A stretch of 64,000 bases of DNA, taken from the NCBI GenBank assembly GCA_015067485.1, contig SVMJ01000004.1:62001-126000 (forward strand), read 5' to 3'. Positions 24,131 to 34,715 of the stretch are shown here, in pieces. How positions within the stretch are numbered: position 1 is the first letter of the stretch; the number at the start of each line of letters is the position of its first letter. The DNA is from Oscillospiraceae bacterium. Lineage in GTDB: Bacteria; Bacillota; Clostridia; Oscillospirales; JAAYXM01. Both the position numbers and the translations under genes were made by a program. Under the pieces are notes generated by a model. The model was not told where the DNA came from, searched no databases, and worked only from the letters and a program-made list of their open reading frames with translations.

Positions 24131-25171
24131 TTAAAGAGTGATGACCTTTCCGGTCTCAACAGATTCATATGCAGCCTCAATGACCTTCTGAACCTGGATC
24201 GCATCAGCAGCCGGAACTTCGATCTTTACCCCGTCGGTGATGGAGCGACCGAAGGATTCGATTTCCTTGGTGTACATATTGCCGAAGTCCGCTTCGATTT
24301 CAAGCGGAGCAACATCGTTGCGGTTCTGTTGTGCATCGTAGCCGCCTTCTTCCGAAATGACGACCGAGATGTTACCCGCTTCGATCTGGCTGATGGTACC
24401 TTCCGCAAGGATACTGCCGCGGGTACCGTAAATTTCCATACGGCACTTTGCTGCTGCGTCCGGAATGTTGAAGTTTGCATCAACGTATGCAAATGCACCG
24501 TTTTCCAGTTCGAGCATGGTGGAAGACTGGTCTTCTACATCATAGCTGAAACTGTTGGTGCTGCAGAAGCTCACGACTTTCTTTGCCTTGGAGCCAATGA
24601 TGTACTGGAGTAAGTCGATGCAGTGCACGCCCATATCGGTCAAAGAGCCGCCGCCTGCGAGTGCCTTGACCTGACGCCATGCGCCCGGGATGTCCGGATA
24701 CCAGCAGGTAAGCTGTGCACGCGCGGAAACGATCTGACCGAGTTTTCCGTCAGCGATGAGTTGTTTCATGGTCTGATGATAAGTGTGATAACGCATCATG
24801 AGACCGGTTGCGATCTTAACGCCTTCCTGTTCGCAGATGCGCAGGACTTCTTCGCCTTCTTCGATGGTGCCGCAAATCGGCTTTTCCACCAAGATCTGCT
24901 TCTTTGCCTTTGCGGCCGCGATGACCTGCTCCTTATGGCAGTTAACCGGAGAAGCGATATAGACCGCTTCGATTTCCGGATCTGCGAGAAGGTCCTGATA
25001 GTTGTCATACGCACGCTTTGCGTTGTATTTTGCGCGGAGTTTTTCCGCGAGTTCCATGTTGATTTCCATGACCGCGATGAGTTCCGCATTGTCAGCAAGC
25101 ATCATACCGGGCAGAGTACGGCGGTCTGCAATTCCGCCTGCACCGATTACGCCCCACTTCACTTTTTTCAT
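24131..25171 (-). CDS. Gfo/Idh/MocA-family oxidoreductase
   Basis: 346 residues. The NAD(P)-binding fold is WGVIGAGGIADRR (residues 6-18), followed by the EKP motif at 96-98 (LVEKPICGT) and the catalytic-region DMGVHCIDLLQ around residue 190. The family oxidises or reduces sugars and inositols. No secretion signal is present. In this cluster it would act on the ring made available by the deacetylase. AGGAGGATC lies before the ATG and the gene is 18 bp after the NagB-like gene. Confidence 0.88.
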   Translation of the reverse strand: MKKVKWGVIGAGGIADRRTLPGMMLADNAELIAVMEINMELAEKLRAKYNAKRAYDNYQDLLADPEIEAVYIASPVNCHKEQVIAAAKAKKQILVEKPICGTIEEGEEVLRICEQEGVKIATGLMMRYHTYHQTMKQLIADGKLGQIVSARAQLTCWYPDIPGAWRQVKALAGGGSLTDMGVHCIDLLQYIIGSKAKKVVSFCSTNSFSYDVEDQSSTMLELENGAFAYVDANFNIPDAAAKCRMEIYGTRGSILAEGTISQIEAGNISVVISEEGGYDAQQNRNDVAPLEIEADFGNMYTKEIESFGRSITDGVKIEVPAADAIQVQKVIEAAYESVETGKVITL

Positions 25172-25189
25172 ACGATGATCCTCCTGCGA

Positions 25190-26137
25190 TTAGTTGCATT
25201 CTGCGACCAGCGGACCTGCGAGTTCTTCCAGGAAGAACAAGCGACCTGCGATGGTCGGCATATAAGACGAGGTGACCCACATATCCGGACCGTAGCGAAG
25301 GGTCATCCACAAGGACATACCCTGCCATTGCATCCCACGGGAGAGTGCACCGTCGCAACCGCCGATGATCTTGTCGGACTGGAGGAAGATGCCCGGGCCG
25401 ATGGTGTTTGCACGGCACGGAACGAGAGTGGTACGGCTCTTGAAGCTGGTGATTGCGTTCTGCTCAATGGTGAGCGGGTGGAGCATTGCACCGATGCGGT
25501 GGGTCTGCTTCTTCCATTCTTCCGCGGATGCGAATTCACCTGCAAACTGCGGTTCCCAGAATGCAATGTGGCACATACGACCAATGCCGAAGGTGGTGAT
25601 CATGCGAGCGCCTTCCGCTTTGAGTTTTGCGATCTTTTCCGGATAAGTCGGAAGATTTTCCTTGGTTGCGAAGTTACGCTGAGAAACCGGAACACCCTTG
25701 TTGAGTTTCCCGTAGAATGCGTCGGTCATTGCGAAAGTGAAAGAGCCCGGGTTAGAAGAATCCAAGGTGTTTCCGTCGCCGTCGCTCCATTCGTCCATGT
25801 TGAAGCCGTAGACGTGCGAGCAGTCTACATCCCACTCATTGAGGAAGTAAGTCGCCCAGCGATACATCCCCATCGGGCCTGCCGGCAGGATCAGGATGAG
25901 TTTCTTTCCGTCGTCGCGTGCTTTCTTGATTTCGTTTGCAATTTCATGACCCATCATCATGTTGAATTCGGTTACGTCTTTACACGGAATGGGCTCGAAA
26001 TCCTTGTGCCAGAAATCCTGGCGCTTGGTGATTTCTTCCGCCGGATTGGAACAGCAAGCATCGATCTTTGCAAAATCCCAACCTGCCGGATAGAACCCTT
26101 CCAACAGAGAACCTTTTACTGTGCTCATAAAATCCAT
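25190..26137 (-). CDS. NagB-like sugar-phosphate deaminase/isomerase, altered active site
   Basis: 315 residues, longer than NagB (about 266). The NMDEW segment (113-117) corresponds to the FNMDEY region of glucosamine-6-phosphate deaminase. The catalytic loop reads [13 protein letters not shown] (184-196): the histidine (His190) and glutamate (Glu195) are kept, but the Asp that starts ring-proton transfer in NagB (DGH) is Met188. The reaction may therefore differ from ordinary GlcN6P deamination. It lies 27 bp after the PIG-L deacetylase gene. The start at 26137 is set by GGAGGG; an upstream in-frame Met lacks a site. Confidence 0.8.
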   Translation of the reverse strand: MDFMSTVKGSLLEGFYPAGWDFAKIDACCSNPAEEITKRQDFWHKDFEPIPCKDVTEFNMMMGHEIANEIKKARDDGKKLILILPAGPMGMYRWATYFLNEWDVDCSHVYGFNMDEWSDGDGNTLDSSNPGSFTFAMTDAFYGKLNKGVPVSQRNFATKENLPTYPEKIAKLKAEGARMITTFGIGRMCHIAFWEPQFAGEFASAEEWKKQTHRIGAMLHPLTIEQNAITSFKSRTTLVPCRANTIGPGIFLQSDKIIGGCDGALSRGMQWQGMSLWMTLRYGPDMWVTSSYMPTIAGRLFFLEELAGPLVAECN

Positions 26138-26164
26138 GGTAATACCCTCCAAGTTGTTTTTATA

Positions 26165-26872
26165 TTACGGCAACAGCCGCTTACATGTAACTCTGGAATG
26201 TGCCTTGCAAGTGCGGAAGCCTTCCGCATACTGAACGCCCGACTGCAGACCGCGGAAACGGGAAATAGACTGCACCCATTCCACAAAATCGATCTTGTCG
26301 TGTTCGAGCATCCACTTGATCTGGCTCTCGTGGCACTTGAGCGCCTCGAGTTTCAAGTCGATCTCATCGGTGATGTCGACATACAGTTCCGGCTCAAAAC
26401 CATGCCCTGCCAATGTGTCCATATAATAAATCGGGACGACCGCAGCAGCATTCGGGAATTCCGGGAACATATGCGGAACAGACGCGGTGAAGCTCGCTTC
26501 GAATACCATCTTGCTGACTTCCACATGGTCCTGCATATAGTCTTCCGGGTTGTGAGTAATGATGAAGTCCGGCTGAACCTCACGGATGACCCCGACCAGG
26601 CGGCGCAGCCCTTCCTGGAAGTCGCGACCCAGGACACAATCCCCGATATCAACATTGTAAACCTTTTTTGCACCAACCATCAGCCCTGCCTTGATCGCTT
26701 CCTGCTCACGCATATCGCGCAGTTCCGGCGGCATGATGATTGCATGACCCATATCACCGTTTGCGACATGGACCATATAGACGTTGTGTCCTTCTTTTGC
26801 AAGGCGTGCCAAGGTTCCGGAGCACGCAATTTCGAGATCGTCCGGATGGCACCCGATTGCCAAAACATTCAT
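26165..26872 (-). CDS. PIG-L (LmbE) family deacetylase
   Basis: 235 residues. The zinc site HPDD (9-12) with the third ligand His116 in HNPEDYMQDH is complete. The family removes acetyl groups from N-acetylglucosamine in GlcNAc-inositol, GlcNAc-malate or chitin fragments. It has no signal peptide, so the substrate is cytoplasmic. It lies 38 bp after the nucleoside phosphorylase and directly before the NagB-like gene, which supports deacetylation of an amino sugar as the first committed step. Confidence 0.88.
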   Translation of the reverse strand: MNVLAIGCHPDDLEIACSGTLARLAKEGHNVYMVHVANGDMGHAIIMPPELRDMREQEAIKAGLMVGAKKVYNVDIGDCVLGRDFQEGLRRLVGVIREVQPDFIITHNPEDYMQDHVEVSKMVFEASFTASVPHMFPEFPNAAAVVPIYYMDTLAGHGFEPELYVDITDEIDLKLEALKCHESQIKWMLEHDKIDFVEWVQSISRFRGLQSGVQYAEGFRTCKAHSRVTCKRLLP

Positions 26873-26910
26873 TGTAAAATTCTCCCTTCACATGGGTTAT
26901 TTCCAGTATA

Positions 26911-27663
26911 TCACAAACCTTGTTCGCTGTCTATCAGCAATTTCAGCGCATCGATACAAATTTTAATCGCTACTTCACAATCGGTGCAAGTTTCGTCTTC
27001 CAGCCCCTCGGCACGGCGTTCCTGATTCCAAAACACCTGCAAAACCGCGCCGCAACGCACCCGTCTGGTCGCCGCAACCGTGAAGAGTGCCGCGCACTCC
27101 ATCTCACTTGCGAGAACACCGAGTTTTTTCCAAGCACTCCATTGTTCGTTTAAGGCTTCACTCGTCGCCATACTCTCAGGATTGTGCTGACCGTAAAATG
27201 AATCTTTGCTTTGTATCACTCCGATATGCGCATTTCGGTTTGCCGCGCTGGCAAGCGCCTGTGTTACCACAAAATCCGCCACCGCAGGAAATGCGAGCGG
27301 TGCATATTCACGGCTGGTGCCTTCCTGCCGTACCGCCGCAGTTGCGATCACGCAGTCCCCGCCTTCCACCGCAAGGTCGATCCCGCCGCAGCTTCCCACA
27401 CGGATGAAGGTATCCGCACCGAGTGCGACCAACTCTTCCATCGCGATTGCGGCAGAAGGTCCCCCAATCCCGGTGGACACCACACTCACCGGAACTCCGT
27501 CGAGCAGCCCGGTATAGGTAACATATTCACGGTTGGATGCGATACATTTTGCATCCGTAAGATGCGCTGCGATCTGCTCGCAACGCCCGGGATCTCCCGG
27601 CAGGATGCAGTACCGCCCGACATCGCCGGGTCCGCATTGGATATGAAACTGCTTTTCTCCCAC
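26911..27663 (-). CDS. Nucleoside phosphorylase, uridine phosphorylase/DeoD-like, GTG start
   Basis: 250 residues of the NP-I superfamily. GDPGRCEQIA at the N-terminus binds phosphate, VGSCGGI is the central signature and EMECAALFTVA the ribose-binding segment, most like uridine phosphorylase. The GTG at 27663 is chosen because AAAGGAGGG stands 7 nt before it; the in-frame ATG at 27687 lies in the promoter's start region and has no site. It heads the cluster of sugar genes. Either it cleaves a nucleoside-like substrate of that pathway, or it is merely co-transcribed. Confidence 0.85.
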   Translation of the reverse strand: MGEKQFHIQCGPGDVGRYCILPGDPGRCEQIAAHLTDAKCIASNREYVTYTGLLDGVPVSVVSTGIGGPSAAIAMEELVALGADTFIRVGSCGGIDLAVEGGDCVIATAAVRQEGTSREYAPLAFPAVADFVVTQALASAANRNAHIGVIQSKDSFYGQHNPESMATSEALNEQWSAWKKLGVLASEMECAALFTVAATRRVRCGAVLQVFWNQERRAEGLEDETCTDCEVAIKICIDALKLLIDSEQGL

Positions 27664-27685
27664 AGAACATCCCTCCTTTGTTTTC

Positions 27686-27715
27686 ATTGTATCACACCTT
27701 AGGGTGAGAAAACAA
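27686..27715 (-). promoter_or_regulatory. Promoter and dyad operator of the sugar cluster
   Basis: On the minus strand TTGTTT (27710-27715) and TACAAT (27686-27691), 18-bp spacer. The spacer contains the near-palindrome CACCTTAGGGTG (27695-27706), well placed for a repressor, possibly the cluster's own ROK protein. Confidence 0.55.
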
Positions 27716-27736
27716 TCCATTTCTTCAGTTTATGAA

Positions 27737-27767
27737 AAAAAGCATTTCCGAAACGGAAATGCTTTTT
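27737..27767 (-). terminator. Terminator of the phosphoesterase gene
   Basis: AAAAAGCATTTCCG, a 3-nt loop and its complement, 5 bp past the stop on the minus strand, with T-runs both ways. Confidence 0.85.
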
Positions 27768-27771
27768 CTGA

Positions 27772-28713
27772 TTATTTCACTTCTTTTTGGAGTTTAATGG
27801 TTTCTGTCATGACATTTGGGGTGATTTTGATACCCTGACTGCATCCGGTTTCGGAAAGCATATCCGGGGTAACACCGAACATAAACGAACCTTTCATGCC
27901 TTCGATTTCAATCGTTCCGTCTTCGGACAGCGTGATGATCGCATGAATCGGCTCATTATAAATGACGGTGTACTTCGCGCCTTTGTGCTTTTCGTTGAAT
28001 TCCTTCGGGAAGTAGTCGTGCATATATGCGCTTCCCATCCAGCACTGCATCGCGGAGTTGATGTCGAGATAGCACACGTGCTCGTAGATTCTCATATAGT
28101 CGATGTGGTGATGACCGTTGATGCACATGAAAATACGCTTGCCGTTCGCGTGTGCTTTTCGGATGATGTTTTGGATCTCTTCGCGGTTTTTGAGCGCCGC
28201 CTGGGTAACATCTTCACGCACCAAACTTCCGTGGCTGAAGAGTACCATGGGATATGGAGACGACATCACGACTTCTTCCAGCCATTCAATCTGCTCCTGC
28301 GACACCCATTCACGGTCTTTACCGTGCTGGAAGTAGTTGCCCATGGAGTACGGAATGTCTTTCCCGTCGATACGGATATAGTTTGCATTGAGCACGATGA
28401 ATCGGAAGCCGTTTTTATCGAAGTAGTAATATTCATGCGGCATATTGTATGCCTTGACCACATCTTCCAAAGTGCAGCGGTCCATGTCGTGGTTACCCAG
28501 CACATGGTAGGTCGGGATTTCAAAATTGTTATACTTATCGAGTGTTTCTTTCATCGCGGTTGCTTCATGGGTCATGTCGCCCAAGTGGATGATGAAATCA
28601 ACGTTCTCTTTCTTTGCGCGATCAAGGATAAAATCAAGGCGTTCTTCCCCGTCGCCGCACCATTCCATATCGTGGTGGAGATCCGCAAAAGCGGAAAATT
28701 TGATCTTGTTCAT
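27772..28713 (-). CDS. Calcineurin-like metallophosphoesterase
   Basis: 313 residues. The metal-binding motifs come in order: FADLHHD at residues 9-15, HLGDMTHE, LGNHDMD, LFSHGSLV and NGHHH. No signal peptide is seen. The substrate, a phosphomonoester, diester or nucleotide, cannot be inferred. The start at 28713 has AAGAAGG upstream; the frame is open much further, but that part overlaps transketolase and has no coding signs. It is a single-gene unit, divergent from tkt. Confidence 0.87.
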   Translation of the reverse strand: MNKIKFSAFADLHHDMEWCGDGEERLDFILDRAKKENVDFIIHLGDMTHEATAMKETLDKYNNFEIPTYHVLGNHDMDRCTLEDVVKAYNMPHEYYYFDKNGFRFIVLNANYIRIDGKDIPYSMGNYFQHGKDREWVSQEQIEWLEEVVMSSPYPMVLFSHGSLVREDVTQAALKNREEIQNIIRKAHANGKRIFMCINGHHHIDYMRIYEHVCYLDINSAMQCWMGSAYMHDYFPKEFNEKHKGAKYTVIYNEPIHAIITLSEDGTIEIEGMKGSFMFGVTPDMLSETGCSQGIKITPNVMTETIKLQKEVK

Positions 28714-28863
28714 ACGAAACCTTCTTCCCTTTGGTTTGTTTGGGTTCATATTAACATAAAACAGGCTTGGAATCAATAAAAATTTTTGCAAAAAAGGGAT
28801 ACACAATCGGCAAAAAATGGTGTATAATGAAAAAAACTCTATTGGATTTTTGAGGTGAATGAT

Positions 28864-30843
28864 ATGAATCAACTCGATCAAAAAGCGATCAATACCGTAC
28901 GAGTGCTGTCCGCAGAAGCGGTGCAGAAGGCAAAATCCGGTCACCCCGGCATTGCGCTCGGCGCGGCTCCCCTTGCATATACCATTTGGGCAAAGGCAAT
29001 GAAGCACAGCCCGAAGAACCCCAAGTTCGTTGACCGCGACCGCTTCATCCTGTCCGCAGGTCATGGTTCCGCTCTGCTTTACAGTATGCTCCACCTGTTT
29101 GGCTACGGGCTTACTATGGAAGACCTGAAAAACTTCCGTCAGGCAGATAGTCTCACCCCGGGTCATCCCGAGTTCGGTCACACCGCGGGTGTCGAAATCA
29201 CCACCGGTCCGCTCGGTCAGGGCATTGCAAACGGCGTGGGTATGGCAATGGCGGAAGCACATCTCGCGGCAAAGTTCAACCGTGATGGGCACAAGATCGT
29301 TGACCACTATACTTACGTTCTCTGTGGCGACGGCTGCTTGATGGAAGGCGTTGCTTCCGAAGCAGCATCTCTCGCAGGCACCTTGGGTCTTGGAAAACTG
29401 ATTTTAGTTTATGACTCCAACAACATCACCATCGAAGGCAATACCGACGTTGCATTCACCGAAGACGTCTCCAAGCGCTTTGACGCTTACGGCTGGCACA
29501 CCCAGACCGTGGAAGACGGAAACGATACCGATGCTTTAGAGACTGCAATCGCTGCTGCAAAAGCAGAAAGCGGAAAGCCGAGCATGATCTTGGTCAAAAC
29601 CGTCATCGGTTACGGCTCTCCGAAAGCAGGCAGCGCTTCTTCCCACGGCGAACCGCTCGGGGAAGACAATCTCAAACTCACCAAAGAAGCGCTCGGTATG
29701 CCGGAAGATGCATTCTTCGTCGCAGATGACGTGAAGGCTCACATGGCAGACATCGTCGCAAATCTCAACAAAAACGAAGACAACTGGAACGCGGCATTCT
29801 CCGCATACGAAGCAGCATACCCCGAACTCGCGGCTGAATGGAAGCGCTGGATGTCCGGCAATGTCGAATTGAGCGAAATCGACACCCCGGCTCTTTGGGA
29901 ATTCGAAGACAAGCCCAACGCAACCCGCGCAACCTCGGGTATCGTGCTCAACCGCTTGGCAGAACTCATCCCGAACCTGTTCGGCGGCTCGGCTGACCTT
30001 GCTCCGTCCAACAAGAGTGATATGAAGGGCAAGGCATACTTCTCCAAGGAAGACTACGCAGGTCAGAACCTGCACTTCGGCGTCCGTGAACACGCAATGG
30101 GCGCAATTATGAACGCGATTGCGGCACACGGCGGCCTGATTCCGTACGGCGCAACCTTCTTCGTATTCTCGGATTATCTCAAACCCTGTATGCGTCTCGC
30201 GGCTTTGATGAATCTCCCGACCACTTACATCTTCACCCACGACAGCATCGGTGTCGGTGAAGACGGTCCGACCCATCAGCCGATCGAACAGCTCTCCGCA
30301 ATGCGTGCGATCCCGGGCTTCATTGATTTCCGTCCGGCAGACGGTAAGGAAACCACCGCAGGCTGGCTCTATGCGGTCACCAACGGCAAGCACCCGGTCG
30401 GTCTGGCGCTCACCCGTCAGAACCTGCCGCAGTATGCAGAAACCGGCCGTGATGCAATGCGTGGCGCATACGTCCTGCTCGATTCCGAAAAGGAAACTCC
30501 GGACATCATTTTGATCGCTTCCGGCTCGGAAGTCGAACTCGTTTACAAGGCACACGCAGAACTGAAAGCACAGGGCGTGGATGCTCGCGTCGTCAGCATG
30601 CCGTCCATGACCCTGTTCGAAATGCAGGATGCGGCATACCGTGAAAAGGTTCTTCCGTCCGCTTGCCGTAAGCGCGTTGCTGTGGAAGCAGGCACTTCCT
30701 TCGGTTGGGATAAATACGTCGGGCTTGACGGCAAGATCCTTGCAATCGACCACTTCGGCGCATCCGCTCCGGCAGGCACTCTGTTTGCAAACTACGGCTT
30801 CACCGTTGAAAACGTTGTCTCCCTCGCAAAGAGCATCCTGTAA
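28864..30843 (+). CDS. tkt: Transketolase
   Basis: 659 residues, full length. The N-terminal TPP domain has [12 protein letters not shown], the GDGCLMEG motif at 155-162 and a downstream Asn in [10 protein letters not shown]. The middle domain has GVREHAMG with the catalytic Glu, followed by the C-terminal domain. It transfers two-carbon units in the pentose phosphate pathway. The ATG at 28864 has GAGGTG at the right distance; a GTG at 28855 overlaps that site. A TATAAT at 28823-28828 is the likely -10, with no good -35. Confidence 0.97.
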   Translation: MNQLDQKAINTVRVLSAEAVQKAKSGHPGIALGAAPLAYTIWAKAMKHSPKNPKFVDRDRFILSAGHGSALLYSMLHLFGYGLTMEDLKNFRQADSLTPGHPEFGHTAGVEITTGPLGQGIANGVGMAMAEAHLAAKFNRDGHKIVDHYTYVLCGDGCLMEGVASEAASLAGTLGLGKLILVYDSNNITIEGNTDVAFTEDVSKRFDAYGWHTQTVEDGNDTDALETAIAAAKAESGKPSMILVKTVIGYGSPKAGSASSHGEPLGEDNLKLTKEALGMPEDAFFVADDVKAHMADIVANLNKNEDNWNAAFSAYEAAYPELAAEWKRWMSGNVELSEIDTPALWEFEDKPNATRATSGIVLNRLAELIPNLFGGSADLAPSNKSDMKGKAYFSKEDYAGQNLHFGVREHAMGAIMNAIAAHGGLIPYGATFFVFSDYLKPCMRLAALMNLPTTYIFTHDSIGVGEDGPTHQPIEQLSAMRAIPGFIDFRPADGKETTAGWLYAVTNGKHPVGLALTRQNLPQYAETGRDAMRGAYVLLDSEKETPDIILIASGSEVELVYKAHAELKAQGVDARVVSMPSMTLFEMQDAAYREKVLPSACRKRVAVEAGTSFGWDKYVGLDGKILAIDHFGASAPAGTLFANYGFTVENVVSLAKSIL

Positions 30844-30855
30844 AAAGACAAAACG

Positions 30856-30891
30856 AAAGCACCGCAACCAAACGGATTGCGGTGCTTTTTT
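30856..30891 (+). terminator. Bidirectional terminator between tkt and the VanW gene
   Basis: AAAGCACCGCAA and TTGCGGTGCTTT with a 9-nt loop and a T6 tail; the two genes converge here. Confidence 0.85.
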
Positions 30892-30899
30892 ATGTGATT

Positions 30900-32570
30900 T
30901 TATGCGGCAGGAATGTTTTCTGCCGGCGGATTTGTTTCTGCGGGTGCAGGAGTTTCAGCCGGCTGTTCTGTTGCCGGTGGGGTTTCGGGTACCGGTGCAG
31001 GTTCTACCACAGGTGCCGCGGGACCGACGTTTACAATTTGTGTCATCGGTTTATAGCGGGTGGTGTTTTCACGATCCTTGCGGAGCAGGTTTCCGTTTTT
31101 GTCGTAAACCAAGCGGTACACGGTCATATGCATCCCCTGCTGACCCGCCTGTTTGATGACGCGTTCACCCGGCTTCAAACTCGGGTCTTCCACAATCTTT
31201 TCGGTAAACGGGGTGGTACTGTGGGTGGTCGTTTGGATCTTCACCGTCTTCTGCTGCGCCACGGTGCCTTTGATGGTAACGGTAACCGAAGTGTTGTTCG
31301 CGGTTGCGAAAATCTTAATGGGTGCATCCGTGTTGTTTCTAAACTGGAAGTCGATCGAGCCGTAAACAACGGTTGCATCTTCGCCCTTCGGCGCGTAGTC
31401 AACATAGAATGCGTGATTGGTGCGTTTGACCGTTTCCAAATCCGCATACATAGACGCCATATACAATGTAGAAGAAACCTGGCAAATACCACCGCCGATG
31501 CCGTCTACCACTTCTCCGCCCGCAAAGACGCCCGCTGCTTTGAAACCGCGCGCGGTGGTACGCGGACCGACCACCTTATTATACGAGAATACTTCACCCG
31601 GGTTGAGCACGGTGCCGTTGACCAGTTTTGCCGCGAGTTTGACGTTACTCACGCGGTTTGTCTTGTGTGCGCTGTAACGCGTGGTTACTTTGGAAAGGGT
31701 GTGCGAGAACAGTTCGTTTGACGACTGCAACTGCTCGGTGGTAACTTTCGGTTTGGTAAGTGTGAGCGGGATCTCGATTTTCTGATCGGGAGTCGCATCC
31801 AGCGCTTTCTTTGCCGCTTCCAGATCAAAATCCACACCCACTACGTGCGGAGTGAGAACCTTTTTCCCATCCACGGTCTCGATGACCGCATCCTTTGCCA
31901 CCTTGTGTACTTCCGCATATACTTCATCCAAATTCAGATGCTTTGCTTCCCAAACATTGATGGCAAGCACCATATCCCCGTGGTCTTTCTGCTCAAATTT
32001 CTCTTTGAGACGTGCGCGGAACGCGGCTTCGTCAAAATGACTGCCATCCACCGGCGGGGTCAAGGTCATCTTATCGCCTTCAATGCTAAACGACGCATCC
32101 TGCGGTTCTACATTCACTTCCGCAATTTTGGAGATGATGACATCCAAAAGTTCCTGATCCAGTTTCACCGTCGGCTCAAGTTCCCGCCCGATCAGGAGTG
32201 TCTTCGCGGTCGACATCATTCTGTTCCAGAACGAACCGTTATGCCCGTAACCAAGCGCGGCATCCGCAAGTGCTTCCTTATCGAGCTGAACGCCAAGATC
32301 CACGCCGGAAATCGAAGTCGCAACATCTGCCGCAGTCACAGAGAACTTTGCCGCGCCATATTCTTCATCCAGCACAGCCATCGCAGAAATCGCTTCTTGG
32401 CGGTTCATGCCGCCGAGTGAAAGCCCGTCGATGCTGACACGCGGAAAAATATCAGTGTGCGCCGCGGTGTAGATCGCGAGTGCGCCAAACACCACTACCA
32501 CGGCGAGTACTGCCGCGAAAACCCCCACGAGCCACTTTTTTGTTTTCAGTGCTTCAAAAAGTTTGTTCAT
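30900..32570 (-). CDS. VanW/YoaR-like wall-associated protein
   Basis: 556 residues. One N-terminal membrane anchor (about 13-35) precedes a tandem peptidoglycan-binding-4-type region (about 45-290). Next is the VanW domain with RFVSN-like RVSNVKLAAKLVNGTVLNPGEVFSYN and VDGIGGGICQVSSTLY (about 305-440), then a short G5-like part. A Pro/Glu/Thr-rich tail of about 50 residues ends the protein. The family is extracytoplasmic, often near glycopeptide-resistance or sporulation genes, with unknown biochemistry. It has its own promoter at 32607-32635; the ribosome site is weak. Confidence 0.85.
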   Translation of the reverse strand: MNKLFEALKTKKWLVGVFAAVLAVVVVFGALAIYTAAHTDIFPRVSIDGLSLGGMNRQEAISAMAVLDEEYGAAKFSVTAADVATSISGVDLGVQLDKEALADAALGYGHNGSFWNRMMSTAKTLLIGRELEPTVKLDQELLDVIISKIAEVNVEPQDASFSIEGDKMTLTPPVDGSHFDEAAFRARLKEKFEQKDHGDMVLAINVWEAKHLNLDEVYAEVHKVAKDAVIETVDGKKVLTPHVVGVDFDLEAAKKALDATPDQKIEIPLTLTKPKVTTEQLQSSNELFSHTLSKVTTRYSAHKTNRVSNVKLAAKLVNGTVLNPGEVFSYNKVVGPRTTARGFKAAGVFAGGEVVDGIGGGICQVSSTLYMASMYADLETVKRTNHAFYVDYAPKGEDATVVYGSIDFQFRNNTDAPIKIFATANNTSVTVTIKGTVAQQKTVKIQTTTHSTTPFTEKIVEDPSLKPGERVIKQAGQQGMHMTVYRLVYDKNGNLLRKDRENTTRYKPMTQIVNVGPAAPVVEPAPVPETPPATEQPAETPAPAETNPPAENIPAA

Positions 32571-32606
32571 GCGTTATGCACCATCCAAATTTCTATTATT
32601 AATCAC

Positions 32607-32635
32607 AGTATACAGCCAACTGACAAAAAATGCAA
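32607..32635 (-). promoter_or_regulatory. Promoter of the VanW gene
   Basis: On the minus strand TTGCAT (32630-32635) and TATACT (32607-32612), 17-bp spacer. Confidence 0.75.
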
Positions 32636-32669
32636 TTACAGTTTGATTACTTTTTATAATTGGTAATAC

Positions 32670-32699
32670 TTGCAGAATCGGTATCTCGTGTGTTATACT
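32670..32699 (+). promoter_or_regulatory. Promoter of metG
   Basis: TTGCAG (32670-32675) and TATACT (32694-32699), 18-bp spacer, 41 bp before the start. No T-box leader fits in that distance. Confidence 0.6.
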
Positions 32700-32721
32700 A
32701 TACATTATTATATAAGGTTAA

Positions 32722-34671
<1,950 letters not shown>

Positions 34672-34680
34672 ACAAAAAGC

Positions 34681-34715
34681 GAACACCCTTGCATGAGCAA
34701 GGGTGTTCTTCTTTT
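34681..34715 (+). terminator. Terminator of metG
   Basis: GAACACCCTTGC, loop ATGA and its complement, followed by TTCTTTT. It also lies at the end of the convergent ABC permease gene. Confidence 0.85.

Noticed and set aside
24623-27025. An 800-codon plus-strand frame across the sugar cluster
   Set aside because: It runs antisense through three well-supported genes, contains no domain and has a Cys/His/Arg-rich composition typical of antisense translation.
28714-29307. N-terminal extension of the metallophosphoesterase
   Set aside because: It overlaps transketolase antisense; the family motif starts right after the Met at 28713, which has a ribosome site.
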